Below, one piece after another: positions 38,990-51,084 of a stretch of 64,000 bases of DNA. Where the stretch lies: contig CM072148.1 of NCBI GenBank assembly GCA_036850595.1, forward strand, positions 24,603,352 to 24,667,351. The letters run 5' to 3'. The notes under the pieces are model-generated. The model had not been told where the DNA came from. It searched no databases and saw only the letters and a program-made list of their open reading frames with translations. Numbering within the stretch: position 1 is the first letter of the stretch; every line of letters begins with the position of its first letter. Position numbers and translations under genes: made by a program. Source of the stretch: Rhyacichthys aspro (taxonomy: Eukaryota > Chordata > Actinopteri > Gobiiformes > Rhyacichthyidae).

Positions 38990-39347
38990 CACACAGTCAT
39001 GGAAAGCACTGCCAGCTCATGTTAGAGACTGTGACAACTACCTGACCTTCAAGAAAACACTAAAATGGTGGTTAAAAACACACCAGTCCTGTACTCATGT
39101 GTAGTTTGCACTTTTTGTTTATGACTGTTTGTGTTGACCTGTTTGACAATTGTCAACTCACTGTGCCTAATGTTTATTGTTAATGGTCTTGTAATAGTAA
39201 CATGTATGTCTGTTTTATTGTGCCTGCCTTAGGACAGCAGATGAAATTTAGCTACTGTAGCTAATTCTGGCGTATTTACTGTGATGCTTTTTGCTCATAT
39301 GTTGATCAATATGCACTGTCCTAATTAAATAAATAAAATAAAAAATA
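38990..39347 (+). mobile_element. LINE 3' end with AATAAA-type tail
   Basis: AAAGCACTGCCAGCTCATGT, ACCTTCAAGAAAACACTAAA and ...GCACTGTCCTAATTAAATAAATAAA. It is the same tail type as the reverse LINE at 40575-43690. It ends immediately before a probable splice acceptor of the BEN-like locus. Confidence 0.65.
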
Positions 39348-39358
39348 ATTCCCATCAG

Positions 39359-39486
39359 TTGGATAATTGATTTTGACTCAGCTGCTACTACTGACACGAC
39401 ATATCTTGTTGAATGTCGAACAACTAACAGCAAGAAGCCTGCTAATGGATGGCCCGTCGTAGATGCTGTAGTTCTTCAGTTAGCAG
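39359..39486 (+). pseudogene. BEN-like locus, exon A
   Basis: Acceptor CATCAG, then open frame WIIDFDSAATTDTTYLVECR to WPVVDAVVLQLAG, ending before GCAAGT, a GC-type donor with otherwise perfect consensus. An upstream start is not visible; a LINE tail abuts it. Confidence 0.4.
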
Positions 39487-39718
39487 GCAAGTCGGTCTTA
39501 CACACTCTCACACTTGACTTATCACTTATTTCCTACCGATTACTGTATTATCAAATACAGCAACAAAATGTTTGTTCTGTTTATCATGTCAAAAATGTAT
39601 ATCCCGTATCTGACTATTTTTCAGTCTAAAATTTGCCACGTAATTATTTATTCTGTAGTATTTATTAATTACAGTGGTGTTTTGTTTGATATTAAATCTA
39701 TCCTTATAAATTAATGTG

Positions 39719-39861
39719 CTGCTGCTGAGCTGGAACTGGAAGCGCAAGAACTGAGCTGGAACATGCCAGCCAAGAGGGTGAAAAAAGCAAAACGCCTGGA
39801 CCTTGGTGAAGAATATTTCAGTACTGGCGACAAAGCCTCTGGCTCTGGAAATCCAAAACAG
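39719..39861 (+). pseudogene. BEN-like locus, exon B with possible start codon
   Basis: The frame is AAELELEAQELSWN then MPAKRVKKAKRLDLGEEYFS to GSGNPKQ, with donor gtaatt. ATG at 39763 has a fair context. To join exon A in frame, the exon would need to start after TG rather than AG near 39718. Confidence 0.42.
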
Positions 39862-39953
39862 GTAATTCAACAGGAATTAATATCACATTATGCATCATTT
39901 GTGTAATGGTTTAAACATGACTAAATAATAAAATTAATATCTTTGCCCTATAG

Positions 39954-40137
39954 AAAAAGGCCAAAGTTGCTGCTCAGAGACGGGTGGAGGAGGAATTACT
40001 GTCAGGGGACAGTCAGTTAAGCCCCGGTCCATCAAAATCGTCAAGCCAGGAAAGCGATGACTTTACCAGAGATCTGCAGAGCCAGATCAAGGCTTTACAT
40101 AAAGAAAACTCCAAACTGTGGAACATGGTTGTTAAAG
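39954..40137 (+). pseudogene. BEN-like locus, exon C
   Basis: Acceptor CCTATAG, 184 bp, KKAKVAAQRRVEEELLSGDS then a serine-rich linker and DLQSQIKALHKENSKLW. It ends AAAG followed by GCAAGT (GC-AG intron). The intron contains a whole reverse LINE. Confidence 0.5.
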
Positions 40138-41666
40138 GCAAGTATCGAGTATTATGTCATCAAATATTATTGTATATCATATGGTATTAATCCATTAAGA
40201 CTTCAGGGTGATTCTATAAAGATGCTATCCAAACCTAAAAAGGAATCGCCCATTTCGGCCCATGTGTGGTCAGATTGGTGGGCTGCAGTCATTTTCATGT
40301 TTGAGGAATCACGAGCATATTTATCACTCACACAGGCATAATAAGCAGAAAAATAAGGTTGCAATTCTATATGATTGTGCAAGTAACAACCATCAGTCAC
40401 AGTCTGTATCATTTATACTGATTGTTACTGTTAATGAGCCCAGAATAAACGAGCATGATATACTGTACATGAAGTCAGTGTCAATCCTATAACTTGCCCC
40501 TGTTACAATTATTTTAATGATACATCAATTGATTTGTAGCTTCTTGGACAATATTGGTATTCATGGTTGCTGTTTATTTATTTTATTTGTTTATTTGAAC
40601 AGGGACAGTACACATTAATAAACATTTCTGTAAATGTGCCAGTGTTAGCTACAGAGCTAGTTTCCAACTGCAGTCTCTGGGCAAGATGTAAAATGCCAAC
40701 AATAGAGAGAACAGCCACCACAACATCAAAGGTTAATATATTAAAAATAAAAATACAAATAGAAATAGTAAATTAGTAAAAAATTAGCTAAAAGCGTACA
40801 CACATGTTAATATTTAACACACAGCAAAGCAACACTTTGCGTAAGCAGACAGACATACACTACACATCCAACAGCTAAGCACATAACATGAGACAAAAGA
40901 CATGAGCAGGCAGGCAGCACAAAAACAAAGGATGAAGAAAGTAGACAGCTGATTATTGATTATGAATGCAGGATTGGTTCTCTCATAACCATGATTTTAG
41001 CATGTTTTTAAAAGTTATATGTGTATCAGCATTGCGTATGTGAGATGGTGTGGTGTTCCAAAACGGCTCGCACTGTGAAAGCTGACTGACTGAAAGCACT
41101 TTTTCTTAGGGGTACTATTAGATTATTTGCAGTGACAGATCTAGTGAGTCTGCTACTCAGGTTGAAAAATTTGGAGAGTGGTGGTGGAGCAAGACCATGT
41201 AAAATTTTAAAAAACAGATTTTCATCATGAAATTTAACTAAATTTTCCCAAGATAACAGGGCATATTTCTCCAAGATACTGCAGTGGTGATAGCGAAAGG
41301 GTTTCTTATCTAAAACTTGTAAAGCCTGCTTATAAACAGAATGTATTGGTTTTAATGTTGTTTTACAGCCCTGTGACCAGCTGGTCAGACAGTATGTAAA
41401 ATGGGGCATTATCATTGCATTAAAAAATAATTTTGCAGCTTCTGTATTTAGACTGTTTCTTATATATCTAAAATTTGCCAGATTCATTTTGACTGTTTGA
41501 GTAACTTTCTTTACATGTTTTTTAAATGTGAAATTTGAATCTAGAATAAGTCCAAGATATTTATACTTAGTCACTGCTTTGATTATCTGTCCAGCAACAT
41601 GAACGTGTGGATCTGGGGAGTTTGTGATTCATTTGGTGAAGAAAATACATACTGTTTTTTTAATGT

Positions 41667-42080
41667 TTAAATGTAGACATGAATTATAGAGCCATTTGGA
41701 AATGTGTACCATGGTTTCAGAGAGTTGCTTAGCTGCTTCATCCTTGTTTTTCCATGTACATAAATTACAGTGTCGTCTGCGTACATTTGTATCTCACAAC
41801 CAGAACACAAAGAAGGCAAGTCATTGATGTACAGACTAAATAAAAGAGGCCCCAAGATTGACCCCTGGGGCACGCCCACATCATATGATAGATGAGGTGA
41901 TAATTCATTATTTACTCTGACTGCTTGTGTTCTGTGTTCTAGATATGATTTAATCCAGTTTGTGGTACCAAGAGAGAAATTAAACAGAGATAGCTTTTTG
42001 ATAAGCACATTGTGACTAATAGTGTCAAACGCCTTTTTCAAGTCCAGGAATACCGCTCCAACTACACCCCCCTTGTCCAT
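41667..42080 (-). pseudogene. LINE reverse-transcriptase core
   Basis: 137-codon frame with VFLDLKKAFDTISHNVLIKK, VPQGSILGPLLFSLYINDLP and YADDTVIYV; both catalytic aspartates of YADD are intact. The preceding fingers (HINGFLT to RPISILPVVSKIAERC) are in the overlapping frame 42062-42652, so a frameshift splits the enzyme. Confidence 0.8.
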
Positions 42081-43218
42081 TTTAGATTTGACAGATTCAA
42101 TAAAAAAAAAACAGTAGCAGTGTCAGTGGAATGATTTGCTCTAAAGCCAAACTGTATAGGGTGTAGTTTATATGGAGAGTTGTTAAGATGGGCCAGTAGC
42201 TGATCTGCTGCACACCTCTCAGCAATCTTCGATACCACAGGAAGAATGCTGATAGGCCTGTAGTTCACAGCTTCATTTACATTTCCTGACTTGAAGACTG
42301 GTGTGACGATAGCTGGCTTCCAAACCCTTGGGTACAAAGTTTGTGTAAAAGACATATTAATCATTTTAGTTATAGGCTCAGCAAGTGTCTCTTTATAATT
42401 TTTCAACAGTATGGAGTCCAAACCAAAAGTATCTTTTGATTTGGAGTTTTTAAGTGAGCTTATTAATTTATGTACTTTTGACAGTGAAACTTCATTTAGA
42501 GAAAACACTGGCTGAGATGTATTTAATGGAACAACATTCGATGAATTTATAGGTGGACAATATGTTAACACTTTGACAGATTCTATAAAATACTTGTTAA
42601 AAGCAGTTGCAATTTGTAATGGATCTTGTGTTAGGAATCCATTTATATGCAATTGTAAATTTTTTTCTGCATTTTTGTGATGTTTTCCTGTTCATTTTTT
42701 TAGCTGATCCCAAATAACTTTGCAGTTTCCCTTTCCTTCATGGATTTTATTTATGAAGAGGGATGCTTTGGCTTGTCTCAATTATTTTGTTACTCTGTTT
42801 CTCAGGGTTGTCTACCTGCGCTTGTCATGTGTTTGCTTGGACTGTAATTCTATTTTTAAGGCCTGATCTCTCTCTTTCATTAGTTTTATTATATCTTCAT
42901 TTATCCATGGCAGGATACTCTTCTTACACCGCCTGGGTTTTGTTTCTTTTTGGAAATGATTTAATATAGATTGAATTGTGGAGACAAAAGTGTGACAGTC
43001 AGCTTCCACGTCTTTTCCTGACAATAGATCACACCAATTAATTTTGTTCATTGCTTCATTAAAATTGTGTAGTTCAGCTTTTGGAATTTTAAAATACCCA
43101 CTTTTACTAGTTGTAGTTTGATTAGTTTGCCTTTTTGGTAGTTTTCTGGATATGAGTGTTATGATCAGATAACCCAGTGACCATGTTAAAGGCTTTAGTT
43201 ATCCTTTCTGGTTTATTG

Positions 43219-43641
43219 CTAAATATTAGATTGATTTGGGTCTGAGTGGTAGAAGTTATCCTTGTTGGTCCTTAAAACAAGCTGTACGAGGTCATATTTT
43301 GTCATAATGGATTTTAGTGATTTTCTCCCATTTTTATCTTCAAAGTTAATGTTAAAGTCACCCATTAGGAGCACTTCTTTATTGAAGTTACATTGTTTGA
43401 GTACTGTATCAAGGTGATCATAAAACATAGATTTTTTAGATTTAGGTGGTCTATATAGTCCAAGGAGGGTAAAAGACATTTGGGGAGACAGTACAACATT
43501 TAGACCAATACATTCCAAGTCAATATCTGGAGACCACTGAAACTGATTACATTGTATAGTAGCCCGGACATAGAACAAAAGCCCCCCACCTTTTCCTTCA
43601 GAGCTGTCTTTTCTGAAAATAGTATATCCAGGTACAGACAA
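43219..43641 (-). pseudogene. LINE endonuclease fragment
   Basis: 140-codon frame with GYTIFRKDSSEGKGGGLLFY, LGLYRPPKS and MGDFNINF, the GDFN being a signature of APE-type LINE endonucleases. The N-terminal part of the nuclease is in another frame or missing. Confidence 0.75.
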
Positions 43642-43710
43642 AGCAGCGGATGGAGAATTTCTGTGAAGCCATGATTATGCTGTCTGTATAATCTTGTACA
43701 TTTTTCTCAG

Positions 43711-43833
43711 AAATTCCAGCTTTGTTGGTGGAGGTGAGAAAACTTGTCTCCATCAACACCACCACCAACATAGATGTTGACAACCGCCCCACCAAACATG
43801 CCGATGGACCTGATGCTGATAGTGACGGCCCAG
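43711..43833 (+). pseudogene. BEN-like locus, exon D
   Basis: Acceptor TTTTTCTCAG; with the base left from exon C it reads EIPALLVEVRKLVSINTTTN then an acidic DGPDADSDGP. Donor gtgaaa. 123 bp, phase 1 on both sides, so the frame is preserved. Confidence 0.45.
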
Positions 43834-44021
43834 GTGAAACATCAGTTTGCACACCTTGCAGACCTTTTTGTTAATTGGTAAATTTCTAACATTAAAACTT
43901 ACAGCATTATTGGTATCCTATTGCTTTTTTTTCCTGTTTATGCATTCTAATACTTGTAGTGACTTTCCTTGTTTCATCCTTGCTCATGCTCGTATTTTTA
44001 TTTTACTTTTGTTTACACATG

Positions 44022-44469
44022 GTGAAAATCGGGAACGACAACGTCACTATCTCATCACATTGTTGGGAGACTGCAAAAACTTGTACCACCCCCAATGGTA
44101 TGGCATGGGTGCTACTGATGTGGCTCTCCCAGTGGTGAGCGTCAGCAGGCTTTGACCCGAGGAAACTTAAAGCTTTGCAAGGTAAGTAGTTCTCAGTGTT
44201 GGTTGCCTTCCAGTTTTGATTGCATCTCTGTCAGGAGGGGGGATTTTCCCTTTGGTTATACAGTGAACCAGAGCAGGGGGTATGGGGCAGGAGGAAGGAG
44301 TGGGGGCGGGGGGACAGCAAGCAGGAGGATTGAGGGGGGTAATCATTGTTGTTCTACAGATGCTGTTGTAAAACAGTTTCCGAAGGCCAAGAAAGCTGAT
44401 GTGAGAAAGTCCATCAACAGTCGAATCTGTGAGCTAAGACACCAGGTTAAGTGCAAGTTGCAAGTTTAA
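44022..44469 (+). pseudogene. BEN-like locus, distal exons
   Basis: GENRERQRHYLITLLGDCKN then LYHPQWYGMGATDVALP (44022-44136). After a frameshift near 44147 it continues ALTRGNLKLCK to donor gtaagt (44191). After acceptor TTCTACAG it has DAVVKQFPKAKKADVRKSIN to stop at 44467. The first acceptor is TG at 44020-44021; one base change would restore AG. Confidence 0.4.
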
Positions 44470-44744
44470 TTTATATTTTGTACTGGTATGTTGCTCTGTT
44501 ATAGTATGTTAAGTTGAGTTTAAAATTTGTTTGCACTATTAAGATTTTACACTGATAAGAATTTGCGCTGCAAAAAATGTACTTCGATACTTCGGCTTTT
44601 GATACCCATTATTCTGTGTTAATTATTGTATAAAGGTTTGCTTTATAAATAAATAAGACAGCGCAAACTGGTCTCAAGTTCCTGGTTAATGCATTCTTGT
44701 CCATTGGTCTGGGGGTGATAGGCTGAGGACAAGCTGACAGATTG

Positions 44745-45802
44745 TGTAACCCCTGTCACCTGAGTCTGAGTTGTCGTGATTTGCTATCACCTGAAACCTT
44801 GAATGATAAATATCCGGGTTATGTGGGTGAACTTCCTGTTCCTCCTCCACTCTCACTGTAGCTGTGGCATTGAACGACATGACATATGAGTGGCTTCACG
44901 AAGCTTCAAGTTCTAAAACTACAAAAAAATAGTATGCAAAACCAGAGCTAAGGCTTGTTGGTTTGTTCTTTTGGAAGTCCTTTTGCTAACCGCTGCATTT
45001 ATTTGGTTTAAAACTGCCTCGTCTGCACTTTATTTAGCAACCGTTCACGGACTGAACCTTACATTAAAAGAAAATACTGCAAGTTTACTTTAATTCGGCT
45101 ACTATGTAATGCTGTGTGTTTTTGTGTATTTTTGAGTAACTATTCTTATGCTAATTGCTAATTAGTGCTTTACCATTAGATTGGATGGTGAAGTACTGCT
45201 AATGCTAAATGGCCATACTAATGGCTATCATCATGGCTTTTTTTTAATGTGATGTGAATAAACTGTTGCGCAACTGATTTAGAGAACTGATATATTGAAC
45301 TTTATTGAATTATTTTGAATTTCATATTGAATTATGGAACTAAATAATGATTAATAGAATGTTACCGTTAACTTGAAACTGAAATAATTATTTGCTTTTT
45401 TGAACCTGAATATTGATTTACTAAATGAGAAGATGGTGAGCTAGTAGGACAAACTTTTTTTTTCCTCGGTTAATGACCCACCACCTGGTTGGAATACAGA
45501 ATGACCCCCCATTTTTATTCCTGTCATTTATGGAACAAAAACTGAACTCTTTTGAACCAAAAACTGAAGAAAAGAACTAATGGACTTAAGTTTTTATTTG
45601 TTTTATTTGTTTTATTTTGTTATATTTGTTGTTTTGTATTTATGGACTCCCTCGTCCCTTTTCCCTACTTTATTAATAGTAATACATTTCTTTGCTAGAA
45701 ATTCCTTTTATTTATCATTATTTATACCCACAAGCTCCATTAAACAACCTCATATTTAGTTTATTGCCAAAATCAAATAGCCCTTTATTAAGTAATCGAA
45801 CA
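44745..45802 (+). repeat. 5' LTR of the gypsy element
   Basis: Starts TGTAACCCCTGTCACCTGAG and ends near CGAACA. Matches 53911-54430 over CACCTGAGTCT, AATGATAAATATCCGGGTT, TACCATTAGATTGGATGGTG and the ATTTTGAATTTCATATTGA region. The sequence immediately after (TGTGGCGAGCTAGCC) is the expected primer-binding-site position. Confidence 0.7.
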
Positions 45803-45891
45803 TGTGGCGAGCTAGCCAGGAGCTTGTTGTTGTATTAATACAATTTGTTTATTGTTTTTTGGGTAAGGTTGGTTATTAACCTAAAGTAACC

Positions 45892-47123
45892 ATGAGTTTC
45901 ATTGAACAGATGGGGATAAATGTGAATGATTGTGTTGTTGTTTCTAGTGTGTCTAAGACTGACAAAGAGGAGGAAATAATAGATTTTTTGAAGCGATATG
46001 GGTCACTTACTCGGAGGACTCTGTTCCCATTGTTGAGGGATGTCTCAACAATCTGCTATCCAGTGCCTGCCTCTGGTCATTCGGCCCTTGACCAACAGGG
46101 GTTGCTCCCTGCACCACAAAGGATTTCTCTGTGCTCCCATGACTTGAACCCCCCTGATGTATAGTAGGTAGTTGTTGAACACATTGATTGATCGGAGGAC
46201 TTAACTTCACATGCAGCATCTTTTTTCAGACTACGTGCTTTTTCTGGGAAACTCCAAAGCCTGGCAACGAAGCAGATTATGAGACCACATTGTACTTTTG
46301 TGTGCTAATCTAAACTTGTCTCCTTTAAACATCACCAGTCGGATTCCGGAAAGCCTGCCGTCTCCAGCAGTGAATTTAGTTAAAGGCCTGGGCTCTGATA
46401 CTCCGCCCTCAGTATTTCTGCAATAGCTGGATTCCGCCTATGCTGCAGTTCAAGATGGAGAGGAGCTGTTTGCCCAATTTCTAACCATCTTGCAGGACCC
46501 TGGTGAAAAGCCGTCTACTTACCTGCAAAAATTACAACTTACTTTAAGCACTGTTGTAAAACGAATGGAATGGAATGGAATTTCGTCATCTGAAACAGAC
46601 AAGCATCTTCTCAAGCTTGTCTGGGTGCTGGGATAACGCTCTTATTACAAATAACGCTCTTATTACAAAGTTACAGCTGGAGCATAAAAAGGACAAACCC
46701 CCAACCTTTGCAGAACTCCTACTTTCACTCCGGACTGAAAAAGACAGACAGCTGGCAAAAGAAAGCCCAATGAAAAAGCATATGGGCTCATCCAAACACC
46801 GTGTCAACATTCACTCTCATCATGTCTCAACACGCAAAGCCGACATGAGTGGTATCAAAGAGCTAAAAGAACAGATGCAAAAGCTTCAATGCCAAATGTC
46901 TGTACTGCTTTCATCCAGACCTGGTCCTTCTTCAGACCCTGCAACGTCACAAAAACCAAGAACCAGCAGCAGCACTCCATCCTCCAGACCTAGGTTTTGC
47001 TTCAAATGTGGTGAGGATGGACATATTGCACCATTATGCAGTAACAAAGCAAATCCAGAAAATCCAGAAGTGAGAATTACAACAATGGCAGCAAATCAGA
47101 AAAACCCAAAAACGTCAAACTAG
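45892..47123 (+). pseudogene. Gag of the gypsy element, PNMA-like
   Basis: N-terminal MSFIEQMGINVNDCVVVSSV then EEEIIDFLKRYGS (45892-46015); capsid-like DSAYAAVQDGEELFAQF and DPGEKPSTYLQKLQLT in shifted frames (46430-46550); FAELLLSLRTEKDRQLAKES and a CCHC zinc knuckle CFKCGEDGHIAPLC (47000-47040). This layout resembles the Gag ancestral to PNMA genes. Broken by frameshifts and stops. Confidence 0.7.
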
Positions 47124-47187
47124 ATGCAGTCTAGACAGACAAGTAGAGACTGCTGCACAACCAAGTCCCAATCATGAACTCAATCCT

Positions 47188-47720
47188 TTGAGTAACCTTG
47201 AGATCAAAGGAGCAAACGGACAAGTCGTGCCATATCTTGGCTATATTGCACTTACCATCACATTCCTGTTTGACTTTGTTGGTGCAGAAATTTATGTGCA
47301 CACACTTGCTCTGGTTCTGCCTGTCAAAACCAGCCAGCATTTTGTGCTCATCGGTACCAATACCCTTGATGCAGTCTACAATAAATTTCTTGATCATGAC
47401 TCCTCTTTTCAACCAGTCCTGTATGGTAACAGAGTTGTACTGAACATCCTTGAGCAGAGACACAAACTGACTCATCATAGTCACCATGGTGTGGTGAAGC
47501 TAGACTGCAAGACCATACTGCAAGACCATACCTACAGGCCAAACCATTGTTCTGAATGGTGTTGCCATCCCCCATTTTCTTCAAGCAGAGAAATTGGTCA
47601 TTACTGAACATCCTGTTTCCTTTCCATTACCTGGTGGGTGAATGATTCAGTCCACTCTTATTAATATACCCAGTCATCTCCCTTGGCACTTACCTGTGGT
47701 AGTCCACAATGAATCAGAAC
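47188..47720 (+). pseudogene. Protease-region remnant of the gypsy element
   Basis: NLEIKGANGQVVPYLGYIAL and FVLIGTNTLDAVY resemble the C-terminal half of a gypsy aspartic protease. The catalytic D-S/T-G is not seen. Interrupted by the LINE at about 47727. Confidence 0.55.
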
Positions 47721-47968
47721 ATAGAATAGAATAGAATAACTTTATTGTCATTGTACATTGTACAACGAAATTGAAAAGCAAACCATTGGTGCAGATAAAA
47801 CTAAATAAATAAATAATAGTAATAGTAATAGTAATAATAACAGTTAAAAGGTAAAAAGTCTATAAGTTAAAAACACACACATCCATCACATTCAGCTATT
47901 TCACGGCTCACTAAAATTGCACAAGAAAGTAAAAGATATTGCACTTAAAAAGACAAAGCAGCATTTAA

Positions 47969-48526
47969 AGAGTAACTCAACCCCTTAACTCCACCCACAG
48001 ACGAAATTTGAAAAGTCTTGGAAAAGTGGGCAGAACCGGAGGGGACGAGCTAAGTGAGGGGCGTGTACCTGAGACCCACAGTGACTGATTGATTGACAGA
48101 TGTCAGATTGGCACAAGTATCTTTGCGACGGAGCGGTCCCTCTTTATTCTCCTCTTTCACCAGAACTGGAGGACCTTGGTTTCTCTGTGGACACCAGGCC
48201 TGAGCCAGAACAATTCAAAGCCCAGTCTCAGCCCGAAGCACGGACTGACGAGGCATTTTTAGAGAAAACGGGTGCAGTGATGGTAGAGTAACTTTGGCAT
48301 TTAGGCTCATTTAGGCTAATGTACAAAGCATAGACTGATGAACTGTAAAATAATAATAATAACAATAATAATCATAATCATAATAATAAAGATTGCTTTA
48401 GATTCATTTTGATGTAGATATAGTGAACACTATTCTATAGAGAGAGAACCAATGTACTGTGTCTGCAGCGCTCCGCTCAGACTAATGCTGCATTTGTGTG
48501 AACTTGTATTTAACAGCATTAAGACA

Positions 48527-48562
<36 letters not shown>

Positions 48563-49298
48563 AGAAAAGAAGGTAACGTCAAACCTGACCTGTTTGTAGT
48601 GTTTAATGCTAATATGCCAAGCTGATTTACTCAGTAATCATTGAGACATGAATAAAAATCAACGGTAACACTCCGTCTTAGGAGTTAAATACACATGACA
48701 TCAACAAACTGAGAACAACACGTCGATTACTCTGCAACGACGCTGTGTGTAACCACTTGAACACATCATAAACTACGGTAGACTGGGCTTGTTCTTCTAA
48801 ACTTTTTACGACATGAACAGAGCAAAATAACAGACAGGAGCCAGCGGCAGCGTGACCCAAAATATGTGTCTCTGATGATCTAAAAATGAGTGAATCTATC
48901 TCTAAACACTGCTCGTGTTTTTTCTTTTTTTCATCCGTGCGTGTATCGCTCTGTGTGACCGTGTTCAGTTGCTGCAGTGACCTAGTTCTGACAGAGACCA
49001 CCTCTGGAGGCGTGAGCTTGTACTGAGGGCTGTACCGCAGGTGTGGTTACCTGCTACAAAGGTGTGGTTACCTGCTACAAAGGTGTGGTTACCTGCTACA
49101 AAGGTGTGGTTAACTTACATCATGACGTCATCATGATCAGGAAGTACAGTCAGCAGCGTTTAACCTGAGGAGGGTTAGGGTTAGACGAGTTTTCCAAATT
49201 TTGACAAAAATAGGACTTTAAACTATAAACTGTATTACTAAAGCCCCATTTATACACATCATCAGCTAAAAAAAGTTGTTTTAGGGTTTAGTTACTCT
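47969..49298. mobile_element. TTAA-flanked DNA element inside the LINE
   Basis: Ends AGAGTAACTCAACCCCTTAAC (left) and, inverted, AGAGTAACTAAACCCTAAAAC (right); TTAA at 47965-47968 and 49299-49302. TTAA duplication suggests a piggyBac-type transposase acting in trans. No transposase frame. Contains an A-tract (48530-48559) and a 21-bp tandem repeat. Confidence 0.75.
49040..49111. repeat. 21-bp tandem repeat
   Basis: GGTGTGGTTACCTGCTACAA A repeated three times with a partial fourth copy. Confidence 0.95.
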
Positions 49299-50142
49299 TT
49301 AAGGTGATAATGGCTCTTGGGTAAACTTTTTTTAATCTGTTTGTCCTTTTTTTAATTGTCCTGTATCTTCTCCCCGAAGGCAGAAGTTCAAACAGAGAAT
49401 GTCCGGGGTGGGATGAGTCCTGTATAATGTTTTTGGCTTTATTGAGGCAGCGGGAACTGTATAGTTCTTCTAGGGATGGGAGAGGGGGGCTGATGATCTT
49501 CTGGGCTGTGGTGGTGACCCTTTTGAACGCTTTTCTCTCTGCCGCTGTGCAGCTGGAAAACCAAACACAGACACAGTACGTTAAGATGCTCTCTATGGAG
49601 CAGTAGAAGGACACCAGCAGTTTCTCCCTTAGGTTGTTTTTCTTGAGAAGTCTGAGGAAGTACAGTCTCTGCTGGGCCTTCTTCACCAGAGCAGTGGTGT
49701 TGGCGCTCCAGGTCAGGTCCTCCTCGATGGTAACGCCCAGGAACTTGAAGGCAGACACCCTCTCCACACAGTTCCCGCCGATGTACAGGGGCTGAATGTC
49801 TGTTTTTTTCCTCCTGTAGTCTACGATCAGATCCTTGGTCTTGGAGGTGTTGAGGACCCGGTTGTTGTCCCCGCACCAGACACAGAGCCGCTCCACCTCA
49901 TCCCGGTAGGCAGACTCATCCCCTCCGGAGATGAGCTCCACCACAGTGGTGTCATCAGCAAACTTGGTGATGATATTGCTGGAGTGGGTGGGGCTGCAGT
50001 CATGGGTGTAAAGGGTGTAGAGTAGGGGGCTCAGCACACAGCCCTGTGGGGAACCGGTGTTGAGGCTGAGGGCTGTCAACATATGGACCCTACTCTGACC
50101 CTCTAGGAGGGGTCTGTTTGGAAGTCCAAAATCCAGAGGCAC
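49288..50142 (-). pseudogene. LINE reverse-transcriptase core and C-terminus
   Basis: 284-codon intact frame; first catalytic D region is missing upstream, FADD present. The C-terminal LFELLPSGRRYRTIKKRTN is the conserved end of this fish LINE type. The 3' part of the frame overlaps the end of the TTAA-flanked insert. Confidence 0.78.
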
Positions 50143-51084
50143 ATGGAGTTGGAGAGTCCGAGGGCCTCTAGTTTGGACACCAGTCTGCAGGGGAGGATGG
50201 TATTAAAGGCGGAGCTGAAGTCCACAAACAGTAGCCTCACGTAGCTCCCAGACTGCTCTAGGTGGGACAGAGCAGAGTGGAGAGTGGTGGTGATGGTGTC
50301 CTCTGTGGACCTCTTTGCCCTGTATGCAAACTGGTAGCTGTTAAATGTAGATGGGAGGGAGGAAAAGATGTGACTATGGACCAGATTTCAAAACACTTCA
50401 TGATGACCGGGGTGAGTGCTACTGGTCTGTAGTCGTTGAGGCTGCTGATTGTGGCAGGGGGACAATGGTTGAAGACTTGAGGCAGGGTAGGACAGTAGAC
50501 TGGTGTAAGGACCTGTTGAAGATCTTGGTGAAGACCCCCGCCAGTTGGTCTGCGCAGTCCTTCAACACCTGTCCAGTGATGCTGTCAGGTCCAGCAGCCC
50601 TCCTCGGGTTCACAGCCCTTAGTGTGCGCCTCACTTCATGCTCCCCCACAGTGAGGGAGGGGCTGCTGTGGGCTGGTGGCTATAGTGCAGCTGTCTCCGG
50701 TGGCTCCACCTCGAAGCGGGCAAAGAAGAGGTTAAGCTCCTCTGCCAGCGAAGGGTCCCCATTGGCAGCAGCGAGGTTCGGTCTATAGTTGGTTATATGC
50801 CGGATACCCTGCCACACCTGCCTTGTGTTATTGCTGCTGAAGCTGTCCTCAATCCTCTGCCTGTAGTCCATCTTGGCCCATCGAATGCCTCTCTTCAGGT
50901 TGGCTCTTGCAGCGCTGTATAGCTCCACATCGCCAGACCTGAATGCCGTGTTTCTCTCCCACAGGAGGTGCTGGACCTCTCTGGTCATCCAGGGCTTTCG
51001 ATTAGGATAGACCCGGATGCGTTTATCCACAGCAACAGTGTCCGTGCAGGGTTTGATGTAGCACAGGACTGCTGCTGCGTGCTC

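Larger units (their letters stand above)
40575..43690 (-). mobile_element. Nearly full-length LINE inside the BEN-like intron
   Basis: In order on the minus strand: APE-type endonuclease (43219-43641; GGGLLFYVR, DLECIGLNV, LMGDFNINF), linker (42812-43051), reverse transcriptase (42062-42652 and 41667-42080; LKKAFDTISHNVLI, VPQGSILGPLLF, YADDTVIY) and C-terminus (41026-41574; YKYLGLILDSNFTF, FTYCLTSWSQ). The 3' tail at 40575-40740 matches the tail at 39240-39347. A few frameshifts or gaps separate the parts, so it is recent but probably inactive. It is about 3.1 kb. Confidence 0.82.
39359..44469 (+). pseudogene. BEN-domain-like gene, split over at least five exons, probably decayed
   Basis: Putative exons: 39359-39486, about 39719-39861 (ATG at 39763), 39954-40137, 43711-43833, 44022-44190 and the end within 44360-44469. 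Joined frames give a TYLVECRTT...WPVVDAVVLQLAG N-terminal unit, a basic stretch KRVKKAKR, an acidic/serine linker, a coiled-coil-like QSQIKALHKENSKLW, then NLYHPQWYGMGATDVALP and DAVVKQFPKAKKADVRKSIN, which resemble the start and end of a BEN domain (DNA/protein-binding). The middle of the BEN domain is not visible, there is a frameshift near 44147, and one acceptor reads TG. Either a decayed copy or a locus with assembly errors. Confidence 0.45.
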
